Positions 1-8,762 of a stretch of 64,000 nt of DNA are shown here, in pieces. The first letter of the stretch is position 1, and the number at the start of each line of letters is the position of its first letter. Under the pieces are notes generated by a model. That model ran no database searches, had not been told where the DNA came from, and worked only from the letters and a program-made list of their open reading frames with translations. Both the position numbers and the translations under genes were made by a program. The DNA lies in assembly GCA_018436725.1 (NCBI GenBank), contig JAHDKT010000008.1, forward strand, positions 62,001-126,000, written 5' to 3'. The DNA is from Synergistaceae bacterium (GTDB taxonomy: Bacteria > Synergistota > Synergistia > Synergistales > Aminobacteriaceae).

Positions 1-37
1 CGGCGCCGTACACGACACATCGAATGGAGAGAAGCTC

Positions 38-925
38 ATGATCGATATTCACGGAGTCATCCCGGCTCTGGTCACCCCAATGAACCCGGATGAGAGCATC
101 AATGAAAAGGAACTCCGCAACCAGGTCCGCCGCCAGATCGCCGCGGGAGTGCACGGGCTGTTCGTCTTCGGGACGAACGGAGAGTTCTATGCGCTGAGCG
201 AAGCGGAAAAGCTGCGGGTGCTTGAAATCACTGTGGAGGAGAACAACGGACGCCTTCCGGTCTATGCGGGGACCGGCTGTCCGGGAACAGCGGATACGAT
301 CCGGCTTTCCCGGGAGTGCGAAAAAAGAGGCGCCGGCGCACTCTCCGTCATCACTCCCTACTTCGCCGCCCTTTCTCAGAAGGAGCTTATCGCACACTAC
401 GAAGCTCTCGCGGATTCCGTGAATCTCCCCGTGATCCTCTACAACATCCCGGCCCGCACCAACGTCTCCATCACGCCGGACACGGTGGAAAAGCTCTCCC
501 AAATTCCCGGCATAGCAGGCGTCAAGGACTCCAGCGGTAATTTCGACACGATCCTCCAGTTCATCGAACGCACCGACGGCGGTTTCGCCGTCCTCTCGGG
601 GAACGACTCGCTGCTGCTCTGGACGCTTCAGGCCGGAGGCAGGGGAGGGGTCTGCGGTATCGCCAACCTCTTCCCCCGGACTCTGGTGTCGGTGTACGAC
701 CTCTGGAAAAAGGGCGACTTCGAAGGGGCGAAGAAGGTTCAGGATTCCATCCGCGCCATACGCAACTGCTTCCGGCTCGGCAACCCGAACTCGATCGTTA
801 AAATGGCGGCGAACCTGCTCGGCCACCCTGTCGGTCCGTGCAGAAAGCCTTTCTGGAGCGACGACCCCGCAGTGGCGGAGGAAATCGGCAGAGTGCTCAA
901 GGAGCACTACGCCGGTGCGGAATGA
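38..925 (+). CDS. DapA/N-acetylneuraminate lyase family class I aldolase
   Basis: This 295-residue protein has the full length of the DHDPS/NAL TIM-barrel family, which forms a Schiff base with pyruvate or a similar keto acid. The family signatures are visible: GTNGE at residues 45-49 (phosphate/carboxylate loop), Tyr135 in YNIPARTN and the Schiff-base lysine Lys163 in GVKDSSGN. The start ATG follows a GAGAAG-type ribosome site. It sits 250 bp upstream of a TAXI transporter and a flavoprotein rather than among lysine-biosynthesis genes, so a catabolic aldolase or lyase is at least as likely as true DapA. Its substrate cannot be read from the sequence. Family assignment is firm; the exact activity is inference. 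Confidence 0.85.
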   Translation: MIDIHGVIPALVTPMNPDESINEKELRNQVRRQIAAGVHGLFVFGTNGEFYALSEAEKLRVLEITVEENNGRLPVYAGTGCPGTADTIRLSRECEKRGAGALSVITPYFAALSQKELIAHYEALADSVNLPVILYNIPARTNVSITPDTVEKLSQIPGIAGVKDSSGNFDTILQFIERTDGGFAVLSGNDSLLLWTLQAGGRGGVCGIANLFPRTLVSVYDLWKKGDFEGAKKVQDSIRAIRNCFRLGNPNSIVKMAANLLGHPVGPCRKPFWSDDPAVAEEIGRVLKEHYAGAE

Positions 926-1174
926 AGAAGGGGAGGTGAGGCGCCCGGAAAGCGGTTCGCACAGGCACGTTTCGACGGAAGGAAGCAGCGCGAAAGGGAG
1001 GATGCGCCGGGCTTCGGAAGGCGGAAAATCGACCTCCGGCGACGGCTGGAAGAGATGGTATTTCATCCGCGTACCCCTTGTCGGTACGCAGGCTTTCGAG
1101 GCAGTGAAAGCCCGGGACAGAAAAATCGCGGTATATGAGAAGGTGCACCTACTTTATTCTAGGAGGAAAAAAGT

Positions 1175-2194
1175 ATGAAAATCTCGAGAAAAGTGATCGC
1201 GTTCCTGATGGTTTCCGCTCTTCTGCTTACCTTCACCGGCGGAGCGGCTCTTGCCGCGCTCGACAAGGCGGTGAACCTCACGTTCGCCACCCAGAGCGTC
1301 GGCTCCGCCATGTACATGTACGCCTCGGCGATCGTCAACGTCTGGACGCCCGCCCTTCCGCAGGGATCCCTGGTCGATGTGACCACGACCTCCCCCGGCG
1401 GCGTCGGCGCTCCTGTCATCCTTGAAAAAGGCGACTGCGATATCGTCCTCGGAAACTCCGCCCCCGCGAAGTGGGCGTACGAGAGAGGTATTCTCGGCAG
1501 CCGACCCACGAAGAGCGTTCGGGCCATGGCCGGCGGGCTGGGCAAGGACTTCGTCAACGTGATGTTCACCAAAGCTTTCGTCGACAAGACGGGCATCACC
1601 ACCGTGGAAGAAGTCGTCGCGAAGAAGTACCCCGTACGTATCGCCATCAAGGCCAACGGTTCATTCGGCGAACTTGCGTGCAACAAGGTGCTCGAGGTTC
1701 TCGGCGTGGATTACGATACCGTCAGGTCCTGGGGCGGCAGCGTGACGCAGAGCGGTACCGACGCCATCGTCAGCCTGCTCAAGGACGCGAAGGCCGACAT
1801 GACCATCGACCACGTGGGCGCCGGACAGTCGGCCACCACGGAGCTGTGCCTGACCACGGCGATGTTCTTCCCCGAACTCTCCGCGGAGACCCGCGCCAAG
1901 ATGAACGGACAGGGCTTCGACAACATCGCGATCCCCGCCAACACATGGAACGGCCAGACGAAGGAGATCCAGTCCGTGGGATCCCCGCAGGTCGTCCTGG
2001 TTTCGGCGTCCGTTCCCGACGAAGTGGTGTACGTGCTCACGAAGGCCCTCTGCGAAGGCGAGGCGAAGCTGGCCGAGGCCAACGCGACGCTCGCCTCCTT
2101 CGACCCGGCGACGGCCCACGACATCCTGAAGACCGGCGCGCCGCTCCATCCGGGCGCGGAGAAATACTACAGAGAAATGAACTACATGAAATAA
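1175..2194 (+). CDS. TRAP transporter solute-binding protein, TAXI family
   Basis: A 339-residue exported binding protein. Residues 1 to about 28 form a signal peptide (basic MKISRK, hydrophobic core, Ala-rich cleavage region). The mature part has TAXI-family features such as the TTTSPGGVGAP stretch near residue 70 and a conserved ligand-binding core. It should capture a small organic or amino acid in the periplasm and deliver it to the fused membrane component encoded next. The start ATG has a strong AGGAGG seven to eight bases upstream (about 1161-1166). A hairpin with a T-run lies between this gene and the permease and would allow higher expression of the binding protein. The ligand is unknown. 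Confidence 0.9.
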   Translation: MKISRKVIAFLMVSALLLTFTGGAALAALDKAVNLTFATQSVGSAMYMYASAIVNVWTPALPQGSLVDVTTTSPGGVGAPVILEKGDCDIVLGNSAPAKWAYERGILGSRPTKSVRAMAGGLGKDFVNVMFTKAFVDKTGITTVEEVVAKKYPVRIAIKANGSFGELACNKVLEVLGVDYDTVRSWGGSVTQSGTDAIVSLLKDAKADMTIDHVGAGQSATTELCLTTAMFFPELSAETRAKMNGQGFDNIAIPANTWNGQTKEIQSVGSPQVVLVSASVPDEVVYVLTKALCEGEAKLAEANATLASFDPATAHDILKTGAPLHPGAEKYYREMNYMK

Positions 2195-2210
2195 ACGGAA
2201 CCCGTTTCGG

Positions 2211-2249
2211 AGGAGCCGACGGCGGAAGTCGCGCCGCGGCTCCTTTTTT
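2211..2249 (+). terminator. Hairpin with T-run between TAXI binding protein and permease
   Basis: Arms AGGAGCCG (2211-2218) and CGGCTCCT (2237-2244) are followed by a run of T. It lies between two genes of one transporter, so it probably acts as a partial terminator that sets a high binding-protein to permease ratio. Confidence 0.6.
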
Positions 2250-2313
2250 CCCGGGACGGCGCAGCCGCCCGAGAGCAACCGAACGAGCAGCACGCACGAC
2301 AGGGGGAAAAAAA

Positions 2314-4209
2314 ATGTCAGAACACACTGCGGCAGGAATGACCGCGAGAAAGGCGATCATCGTCGCGACGAGCTTCGTCTGGATCGCGTTCCAGTTCTAT
2401 CTCGCCATCGTCAGCCCGCTGCACCCGATGATTCAGAGTCCGGTACACCTGCTTCTCGCCCTTCTCGTCGTCTTTCTCTACAGGCGGGCTGAATCGGGCG
2501 GCAGCCTTGGAAGAGCAGGAGACCTGCTCTTTTTCGCCGGGATCCTCTTCCTCTTCTACTACTTCATCTCCGAGTCCGTCAGGCTGACGACCAGAGTCGC
2601 CTTCATCTCCGACGTGATGCTCATCGACGTCGTCGCCATGGCCGTCTGCGTGATCGTCCTCATGGAGGCCGTCCGGAGGACGCTCGGAAAAATCCTCTTC
2701 TTCTTCATCCTTTTCTTCATCGTCTACGCATGGTTCGGCCAGTACTTCCCCTCCATCCTCAGGTACCGCGGGACGAATCTCGGGAAGTTCACGGAACTCA
2801 TGACCATGGGGCCCGACGGTATTCTCGGGACGCCCCTGTACACATCGGCCAACAGTCTTTTCTACTTCATCGTCTTCGGCGTCTTCTTCTCGGTCTGCGG
2901 CGGTGGACAGCTCCTGATCGACATAGGGATGAAGTGCTCCAACAAGAGTTCGGGCGGTCCGGCGAAGGCGGCGATAATCTCGTCGAGCCTCATGGGGATG
3001 ATCAGCGGCAGCGCGGTGGCGAACGTCTCCACCACCGGCGTCATGACCATCCCGATGATGAAGAAGGTGGGGTACACCCCCGAACAGGCCGGGGCCATCG
3101 AAGCCGTGGCCTCCACGGGCGGACAGATAATGCCTCCCATCATGGGCATCGGCGCCTTCATCATGGCGGAGATGCTGGGAGTGCCCTACAAGACGGTGGC
3201 GTTTTCCGCCATCATTCCGGCCGTCGCGTACTTCCTCTCCATCTTCCTCTTCGTCACCTTCTTCGCGCAGAAACAGCATGTCGCCAAGGGCTCCGAAGAG
3301 ACGGCGATCGAGGTCGACGCCATCGCGCCGAGACTGTATATGCTTCTGCCCGCGATCGTCCTGGTCTACTACATGGTCTCGGGCGCGTCGCTGATGCGCA
3401 GCGGCATGATGGGCATCTACGCCGCGGTCGGCGTCAATGTCGTCAGCCGGTTCGTTCTGGGAGGAAAGTACTACGTCGGTCCGAAGGGCCTCTTCGACGC
3501 TGTCATCCAGGGAGTGCGCCAGGCCGCCGACATCGCCATTCCGACGGCGGCGTGCGGTATCATCATCGGCATCGTCATCCAGTCCGGACTCGCCACGAAG
3601 ATGTCCACCATCATCGCGGGCGTCGGGGTCAGCAACCTGGTCGTCGCCCTTCTGATCACGATGGGCGGCTGCATGCTGCTCGGCATGGCCCTGCCCACGG
3701 TGGCGGCCTACCTGGTGGCGAATATCCTCTTCGTCCCCACGCTCGTCGCCCTCAAGGTCCCCGCCCTTCCGGCGAACATGTTCGTCTTCTACTTCGGAAT
3801 CATGGCCCAGATTACTCCCCCCGTCTGCCTGGCGTCGTTCACGGCCGCCGGAATCGCGGGGGGCGACGCGTGGAAGACGGGCTGGACGGGAGCGAGGTAC
3901 GCGCTCGTGGCGTTTCTCATTCCCTTTATATTCGTCTATGAACCGGCGATCCTGCTCATGGGCTCCGGCGCGGAGATCGCCAAGGCGACGGCCGTGCTCT
4001 TCGTCGGTACCTTCCTGCTCGCGGCCGGAATGGCGGGCTTCCTTATCACGCCGCTCAAACCGGTTGAGAGGATCGTGCTGATCGCGGCCGCCATACTGAT
4101 GATTCTTCCGGAGCCGATGACCGACCTCGTCGGCATAGCGACGGGTGCGGCGATGATGCTCCTGTGCACCTTCAGAAAACGGAAATCGCTCGGAGAGGGC
4201 TCCCGATGA
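2314..4209 (+). CDS. TRAP transporter fused permease (4TM/12TM, TAXI-associated)
   Basis: The predicted protein has 631 residues with many hydrophobic helices, the length and layout of fused DctQ-DctM proteins that work with TAXI binding proteins. The N-terminal third is the small-subunit-like part. The rest is the DctM-like domain, with the GMISGSAVANVSTTG region near residue 229 and a second Gly-rich repeat including MALPTVAAYLV. The ATG at 2314 is chosen because it follows AGGGGGAAAA; the frame stays open upstream only because of the high GC content. Its stop overlaps the next start (ATGA), so the flavoprotein is translationally coupled to it. Confidence 0.92.
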   Translation: MSEHTAAGMTARKAIIVATSFVWIAFQFYLAIVSPLHPMIQSPVHLLLALLVVFLYRRAESGGSLGRAGDLLFFAGILFLFYYFISESVRLTTRVAFISDVMLIDVVAMAVCVIVLMEAVRRTLGKILFFFILFFIVYAWFGQYFPSILRYRGTNLGKFTELMTMGPDGILGTPLYTSANSLFYFIVFGVFFSVCGGGQLLIDIGMKCSNKSSGGPAKAAIISSSLMGMISGSAVANVSTTGVMTIPMMKKVGYTPEQAGAIEAVASTGGQIMPPIMGIGAFIMAEMLGVPYKTVAFSAIIPAVAYFLSIFLFVTFFAQKQHVAKGSEETAIEVDAIAPRLYMLLPAIVLVYYMVSGASLMRSGMMGIYAAVGVNVVSRFVLGGKYYVGPKGLFDAVIQGVRQAADIAIPTAACGIIIGIVIQSGLATKMSTIIAGVGVSNLVVALLITMGGCMLLGMALPTVAAYLVANILFVPTLVALKVPALPANMFVFYFGIMAQITPPVCLASFTAAGIAGGDAWKTGWTGARYALVAFLIPFIFVYEPAILLMGSGAEIAKATAVLFVGTFLLAAGMAGFLITPLKPVERIVLIAAAILMILPEPMTDLVGIATGAAMMLLCTFRKRKSLGEGSR

Positions 4210-5774
4210 ACATGCGCGGCAAAGAACCGTTCGACGCCATTATCGCGGGATCGGGCATCGCCGGACTGATCGCCGCCTGCGCGCTCTCCGAAAAAGGCGT
4301 CCGGAACGTCGCTGTGCTCTCTCCGGGATACGGAGGCGCCCCCTATATCGCCGCCTTCAACGCCGTGCTTCCGGACAACCCCTCCGTCGACAGCCCCGAT
4401 CTCTACTGCTCGGACATGCTGGCGGCGGGCTACGGCATAGGCGACAGGGCGCTCGTCGAGGCGCTGGGAGCGTTGACGGGCGAGTGCGTCGCCCTTTTGG
4501 AACGCCGCGGCGTCGCTTTCGCCAGGCTGGAGAACGGCCGGTACAAACTGCGCCACGCCTCCGGCTCGAGCCGTCCGAGGTCGCTCTGCCGCACCGATAC
4601 GCTCGTCGGCGGACATATCGTGAACGTGCTCCGGCGGGAACTCGAACGGCAGGGGGTCGTCTTCTTCGACGAAACCGCCTGCGTGCGCCTCCTGGTGAAC
4701 GGAGGGCGCATCGCGGGGGTGCTCTCCGCTACGGAGGGCGGACAGGTTGCCGCGCTTCGCGCTCCCGCAGTCCTGGCTGCCTGGGGCGGTGTGGGCAACC
4801 TCTACCGGAAGTCCACCTACCCTGCGGATATCGACGGACGGACGCTCGCCATGGGATTCGAGGCGGGCGCGTCGCTCATCGACCTGGAGTTCGTCGAATT
4901 CGAACCCATGGTCTGCTACGATCCCCCCGAGGCGGTCGGAGAACCGTGTCCGACCGCCATGCTCGGCGAAGGCGCGTACCTCCTGAACAACAAGGGGGAG
5001 CGCTTTCTCCTGAAGGTACGCCCCCAAGGAGAGGCGGGAGCGCCGAAAAGTCTGATCAACAACGCCATCCGTGAAGAAGTAAGGGCGGGACGAGGAAGCT
5101 CTCTCGGCGGCGTCTTCGTCGACCTTCGTCACCTCGACCCGAAGGTGCTGGAGGCCTATCCGTGGTTTTACGAGAGGGTCGAAAACGCGGGGCTCGACGT
5201 GCGGCGGGAACTGCTTCAAGTGGGGCCGATGGCGCACAGCCATTCGGGAGGCCTGGAGATCGACCGCCGCTGCATGACGACGATCAGGGGGCTCTTCGCG
5301 GCGGGCGAGGCGGCTGGAGGGATGCACGGGGCCTGCCGGATGGCGGGCAACGCCGCCACCCAGGCCGCGGTCTCCGGTTTGATGGCGGGCAGAAGCATGG
5401 CGGAGTTCCCGCCGGAGAATCTTCCGGAACTGCCCGAGATACCCTCCATCCGAGTCGACTCGCGGCGGCGGGCGTTGCTCCTCCCGCGGATCAGGGAGAC
5501 CGTGTCGAAGCACATCGAGCGGGAACGCGACGCCGACGGACTGACGGGGGCGCTGACCTCCCTCGCCGATCTCCGTGAACAGGCTTCGGGCGACACGTTC
5601 ACGGAGCAGTGCGCTCTTTCGGGCCTTCTGCTCGCGGAGGCGGCGCTCGCCAGGGAAGAGTCCAGGGGAACCCACAACAGAACTGATTTCCCGGAACAGA
5701 GAAGCGCGTTCGATTGCTCCATCCGTCTTACCAAAAAAGGCGGAGCCATCGAAAAAGAACGAATCCCGAGATAG
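4206..5774 (+). CDS. FAD-dependent flavoprotein of the fumarate reductase/aspartate oxidase superfamily
   Basis: A 522-residue cytoplasmic-looking protein. It has an N-terminal FAD-binding Rossmann motif GSGIAG at residues 15-20 and the second FAD contact region GLFAAGEAAGG at 362-372, preceded by a HSHSGG segment. These are typical of FrdA/SdhA/NadB-type flavoproteins. No heme-binding or flavinylation domain is present. ATG 4206 overlaps the permease stop by four bases, indicating an operon. The context suggests it oxidises or reduces the acid brought in by the TAXI transporter, perhaps acting with the upstream aldolase. The alternative start at 4164 lies inside the permease gene and adds no conserved sequence. 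The substrate is not determined. Confidence 0.82.
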   Translation: MNMRGKEPFDAIIAGSGIAGLIAACALSEKGVRNVAVLSPGYGGAPYIAAFNAVLPDNPSVDSPDLYCSDMLAAGYGIGDRALVEALGALTGECVALLERRGVAFARLENGRYKLRHASGSSRPRSLCRTDTLVGGHIVNVLRRELERQGVVFFDETACVRLLVNGGRIAGVLSATEGGQVAALRAPAVLAAWGGVGNLYRKSTYPADIDGRTLAMGFEAGASLIDLEFVEFEPMVCYDPPEAVGEPCPTAMLGEGAYLLNNKGERFLLKVRPQGEAGAPKSLINNAIREEVRAGRGSSLGGVFVDLRHLDPKVLEAYPWFYERVENAGLDVRRELLQVGPMAHSHSGGLEIDRRCMTTIRGLFAAGEAAGGMHGACRMAGNAATQAAVSGLMAGRSMAEFPPENLPELPEIPSIRVDSRRRALLLPRIRETVSKHIERERDADGLTGALTSLADLREQASGDTFTEQCALSGLLLAEAALAREESRGTHNRTDFPEQRSAFDCSIRLTKKGGAIEKERIPR

Positions 5775-5807
5775 CGGTTCGCAACGGAACTCTTTCTCTC
5801 CCGGAGC

Positions 5808-5855
5808 GGCGCCGGAGCCTTCTCTCCCCCTGAAGGCTCCGGCGCCTTTGTTTTT
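5808..5855 (+). terminator. Rho-independent terminator after flavoprotein gene
   Basis: A perfect 14-bp stem, GGCGCCGGAGCCTT (5808-5821) with AAGGCTCCGGCGCC (5833-5846), is followed by TTTGTTTTT. It ends the TAXI/flavoprotein transcription unit before the iron-type ABC operon. Confidence 0.88.
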
Positions 5856-5963
5856 CGGATGCGCGGGCCGGTGTTGCGAAACGGGAGCGTTCACGAGATA
5901 ATAGACGCTATGATACGTTTTGGTTACACATCCTTTACATATCGCACAAGGGAGATGATTCTG

Positions 5964-6959
5964 TTGTCGAAAGTGAAACTGCTCGTCGCGTCCGTTGTTC
6001 TGGTTGCTCTCCTGGCGTCCGGGGCCTTCGCCTCGGATTTGAACGCGTACACCATCATGCCGGAGAAGTACGCGTCCCAGGTCTTCGAGGCCTTCACCGC
6101 CGAGACCGGCGTCAAGGTGAACTTCATGCGCTTCTCGTCCGGCGAGGCGCTGGCCAGAGTGGTGGCGGAGAAGAACAACCCGCAGGTCGACATGATCCTC
6201 GGCGGTCCCGCCGACACCTACGAAGCCGGCATCAAGGAGGGCGTCTTCGAGCAGTACAAACCGGCCGAGGCCGACATGATTCCCGAGAAGTTCCGCTCGC
6301 CCGAGAATTACTGGACCGGCGTGGGCATCATCCCCCTGGTCTTCCTGACCAACGGGAAGTTCCTCAAGGAGAAGGGGCTTGAAGCTCCGGCCTCCTGGAA
6401 CGACCTGCTCGACCCGGCGTACAAGAACGGCCTCCAGATGGCCGACGCCCGCACCTCCGGCACGGCGACCGAGCGTATTTACGCCCTGGTGAAGATCATG
6501 GGCGAGGACGAGGCGTTCGCCTACCAGAAGAAGCTCCACGAGAACATCCAGATGTACACGAAGAGCGGCGCGGGCGGCGCGATGCCCATCGCGACCGGCC
6601 AGGCGGCCTCCGGCATCTTCTACATCGTGGATGCGCTGGAGATTCAGCAGCAGGGGCACGACGTCGTGCTGAGCTACCCGGCCGAGGGCGTCTCCTACGG
6701 CATCGAGGCCACCGGCATTCTGAAGGGCGCGAAAAACCTTGAGAACGCGAAGAAGTTCATGGACTGGGCTTCGTCGAAGACGTTCGCGCAGCTTCTCGTC
6801 GACAAAAAGATCAACTACATCCCGACGCGCACCGATGTGGTGACCACGAACCCCGCGCTCGACGTCTCGAAGGTGAATCTGATCGAGGTCGACGTCGCGT
6901 GGAAGGGCGCCAACAGAAAGGCTTTCGTGGACCGCTGGATCAACGAAGTCATCAAGTAG
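5964..6959 (+). CDS. Fe3+-type ABC transporter substrate-binding protein (copy 1)
   Basis: A periplasmic binding protein of the ferric/thiamine/putrescine family (FbpA/AfuA-like), about 331 residues with an N-terminal signal peptide ending near SGAFA. The mature domain carries family-like segments such as IAT/GQAASGIFYIVDA and a C-terminal region ending in FVDRWINEVIK. TTG 5964 is preferred because AAGGGAG (5948-5954) abuts the ATG at 5955 but sits nine bases before the TTG. It is followed by a fused permease and an ATPase, forming a complete importer. A paralogous set lies at 28.8-32.7 kb on the other strand. Iron is the best guess for substrate; other anions or chelates are possible. Confidence 0.87.
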   Translation: MSKVKLLVASVVLVALLASGAFASDLNAYTIMPEKYASQVFEAFTAETGVKVNFMRFSSGEALARVVAEKNNPQVDMILGGPADTYEAGIKEGVFEQYKPAEADMIPEKFRSPENYWTGVGIIPLVFLTNGKFLKEKGLEAPASWNDLLDPAYKNGLQMADARTSGTATERIYALVKIMGEDEAFAYQKKLHENIQMYTKSGAGGAMPIATGQAASGIFYIVDALEIQQQGHDVVLSYPAEGVSYGIEATGILKGAKNLENAKKFMDWASSKTFAQLLVDKKINYIPTRTDVVTTNPALDVSKVNLIEVDVAWKGANRKAFVDRWINEVIK

Positions 6960-6989
6960 GCTCTTCTCTCCGGTTTCCCAAAAGCTCCG

Positions 6990-7023
6990 ACCCCGGCGGA
7001 CGCTCCTTCCGCCGGGGTTTTTC
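6990..7023 (+). terminator. Hairpin with T-run between binding protein and permease
   Basis: An 11-bp stem, ACCCCGGCGGA (6990-7000) with TCCGCCGGGGT (7008-7018), is followed by T residues. Its position inside the ABC operon suggests partial termination that favours the binding protein. Confidence 0.75.
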
Positions 7024-7064
7024 CCTTTTGCAACCTTCGATACTCAGGCAAGGAGATCGATCTC

Positions 7065-8762
7065 ATGACACAACCACCCGCGCCCCACGCGGCGAACAAG
7101 GTATCGCTCCTGAAGCGGGATCCCGCGCTTCTTCCGGCCCTGATCGCCATCTGGATATCGCTCGCTCTTTTCGTGCTCTACCCGCTCTTCCGGCTTTTTC
7201 TGACCACGTTCGTCGTGGAGGGGCAGCTTTCTTTTTCCAATCTCGCGGCCGTGCTCGATAGCTGGTACGACCGGCAGGCCTTCATCAACAGCATCTGGCT
7301 TGCCACGACGGTCTCCGTCGCGGGGACGTTTCTCGGCTACGTCTACGCCTTCGCGGTGACGCGGATTCCGATGCCCCTCTGGCTGAAGTGGTTCCTGGGG
7401 GCCGTCACCACGCTCCCGCTGATCTCGCCACCCTTCACGAGCAGCATCGCGCTCACTCTTTCGCTGGGCCCCAACGGCATCCTGCTGAAACTGCTGGGCA
7501 TAGGCAACTTCAACTTCTACGGCTTCTGGGGAACGTGGATGTCGGAGACCCTGACCTACTTTCCCGTCTCCTTCCTCACCCTGGCGGCGGTGCTCTCCGC
7601 CATCGACCCGAACCTCGAAGACGCGGGACTCTCGCTGGGCGCGTCGCCCGGGCGCGTCTTCCGCACCGTGACGCTCCCGCTCTCCGTCCCCGGCATCGCG
7701 AACTCCTTTCTGCTGCTCTTCGCCAGCTCGCTGGCCGACTTCGCCACGCCGCTGGTGCTCGGCGGGCACAGCTTCCCCGTGCTTCCCACGCAGGCATACC
7801 TTCAGATCACCGGCATGTACGACCTCAGGGGCGGCGCGGCGCTCTCCTTCCTGCTGCTGCTTCCCGCCATGGCGGTCTACTTTCTGCAGCGCTTCTGGGT
7901 GGGGCGGAAGAACTACGTCACCATCTCGGGCAAGACGGGCAGCCGCTCCGGATTCAAGAGCAAGGGGAAACTCGCGGAGGGGCTCGTAATGGCCGTCTGC
8001 TTCTCCCTGACGGGGTTCATCCTCTACCTGTACTCGCTCATCCTCTGGGGGGCGATCGTGAAGGTCTGGGGCGTGGACAACTCGCTCACCATGGAGAACT
8101 TCCGCTACGTCTTCACCCACGGGAAGAAGGCGATCACCGACACGCTCACCATCGCGGCGGTGGCCACCCCGCTCGGCGGCCTCATGGCCGTCGTCGTCGG
8201 ATACATCGCGCAGCGCAAGCGATTCTTCGGCAACCGCGCCATGGAGTTCTTCTCCATGCTGAACTACGCGCTTCCGGGGACGGTCGTCGGCATCGCCTAC
8301 ATCATCGCGTTTAACGAACGTCCGATCCTGCTCACCGGCACGATGACGATCCTCGTCGCCGCGTACATGTTCCGCTACCACGCGGCGGGCATCCGAGCCG
8401 TGATCGCCTCGCTGCACCAGATCGACCCCTCCATCGAGGAGGCTTCGGCGAGCCTTGGCGCGGGCGCGGTGCGCACCTTCTTCCGCGTGACGGTGCCGCT
8501 GGTGGTCCCCGCCGTGCTGATGGGGATGCGCTACCTCTTCATCCACTCGATGACGGCCATCAGCGCGACGATCTTCCTCGTCTCCGTCCGCTGGAGCCTG
8601 CTGACGACGCGCATCCTGGAGTGCATGACCGAGCTGCAGTTCGCCCAGGCGTGCGCCTTCTCCGTGGTGCTCATTCTGCTTGTCTTTGCCACCACCGCCG
8701 TGCTGGCGGGGCTGACCCGCTTCGCAACGAGGCGAATTTCCGGTGAAGGAGGCCGCAACTGA
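7065..8762 (+). CDS. Fused two-domain ABC permease, FbpB/AfuB type (copy 1)
   Basis: A 565-residue inner-membrane protein with two consecutive BPD_transp_1 domains, as in FbpB. Each half has an EAA-type loop that contacts the ATPase: DAGLSLGASPGRVFRTVTLP near residue 186 and EEASASLGAGAVRTFFRVTVP near residue 457. ATG 7065 has AAGGAG upstream. The stop codon overlaps the ATPase start by one base (TGATG), so the two are co-translated. It forms the membrane channel of the importer with the binding protein at 5964 and the ATPase at 8762. Confidence 0.93.
   Translation: MTQPPAPHAANKVSLLKRDPALLPALIAIWISLALFVLYPLFRLFLTTFVVEGQLSFSNLAAVLDSWYDRQAFINSIWLATTVSVAGTFLGYVYAFAVTRIPMPLWLKWFLGAVTTLPLISPPFTSSIALTLSLGPNGILLKLLGIGNFNFYGFWGTWMSETLTYFPVSFLTLAAVLSAIDPNLEDAGLSLGASPGRVFRTVTLPLSVPGIANSFLLLFASSLADFATPLVLGGHSFPVLPTQAYLQITGMYDLRGGAALSFLLLLPAMAVYFLQRFWVGRKNYVTISGKTGSRSGFKSKGKLAEGLVMAVCFSLTGFILYLYSLILWGAIVKVWGVDNSLTMENFRYVFTHGKKAITDTLTIAAVATPLGGLMAVVVGYIAQRKRFFGNRAMEFFSMLNYALPGTVVGIAYIIAFNERPILLTGTMTILVAAYMFRYHAAGIRAVIASLHQIDPSIEEASASLGAGAVRTFFRVTVPLVVPAVLMGMRYLFIHSMTAISATIFLVSVRWSLLTTRILECMTELQFAQACAFSVVLILLVFATTAVLAGLTRFATRRISGEGGRN

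Noticed and set aside
915-1178. Small open frames between the aldolase and TAXI genes
   Set aside because: They have no ribosome site and no recognisable protein, and they overlap the upstream gene end and the TAXI ribosome site.
3936-6659. A 907-codon minus-strand frame across the flavoprotein and binding-protein genes
   Set aside because: It crosses a plus-strand terminator and two real genes and has no ribosome site or domain.
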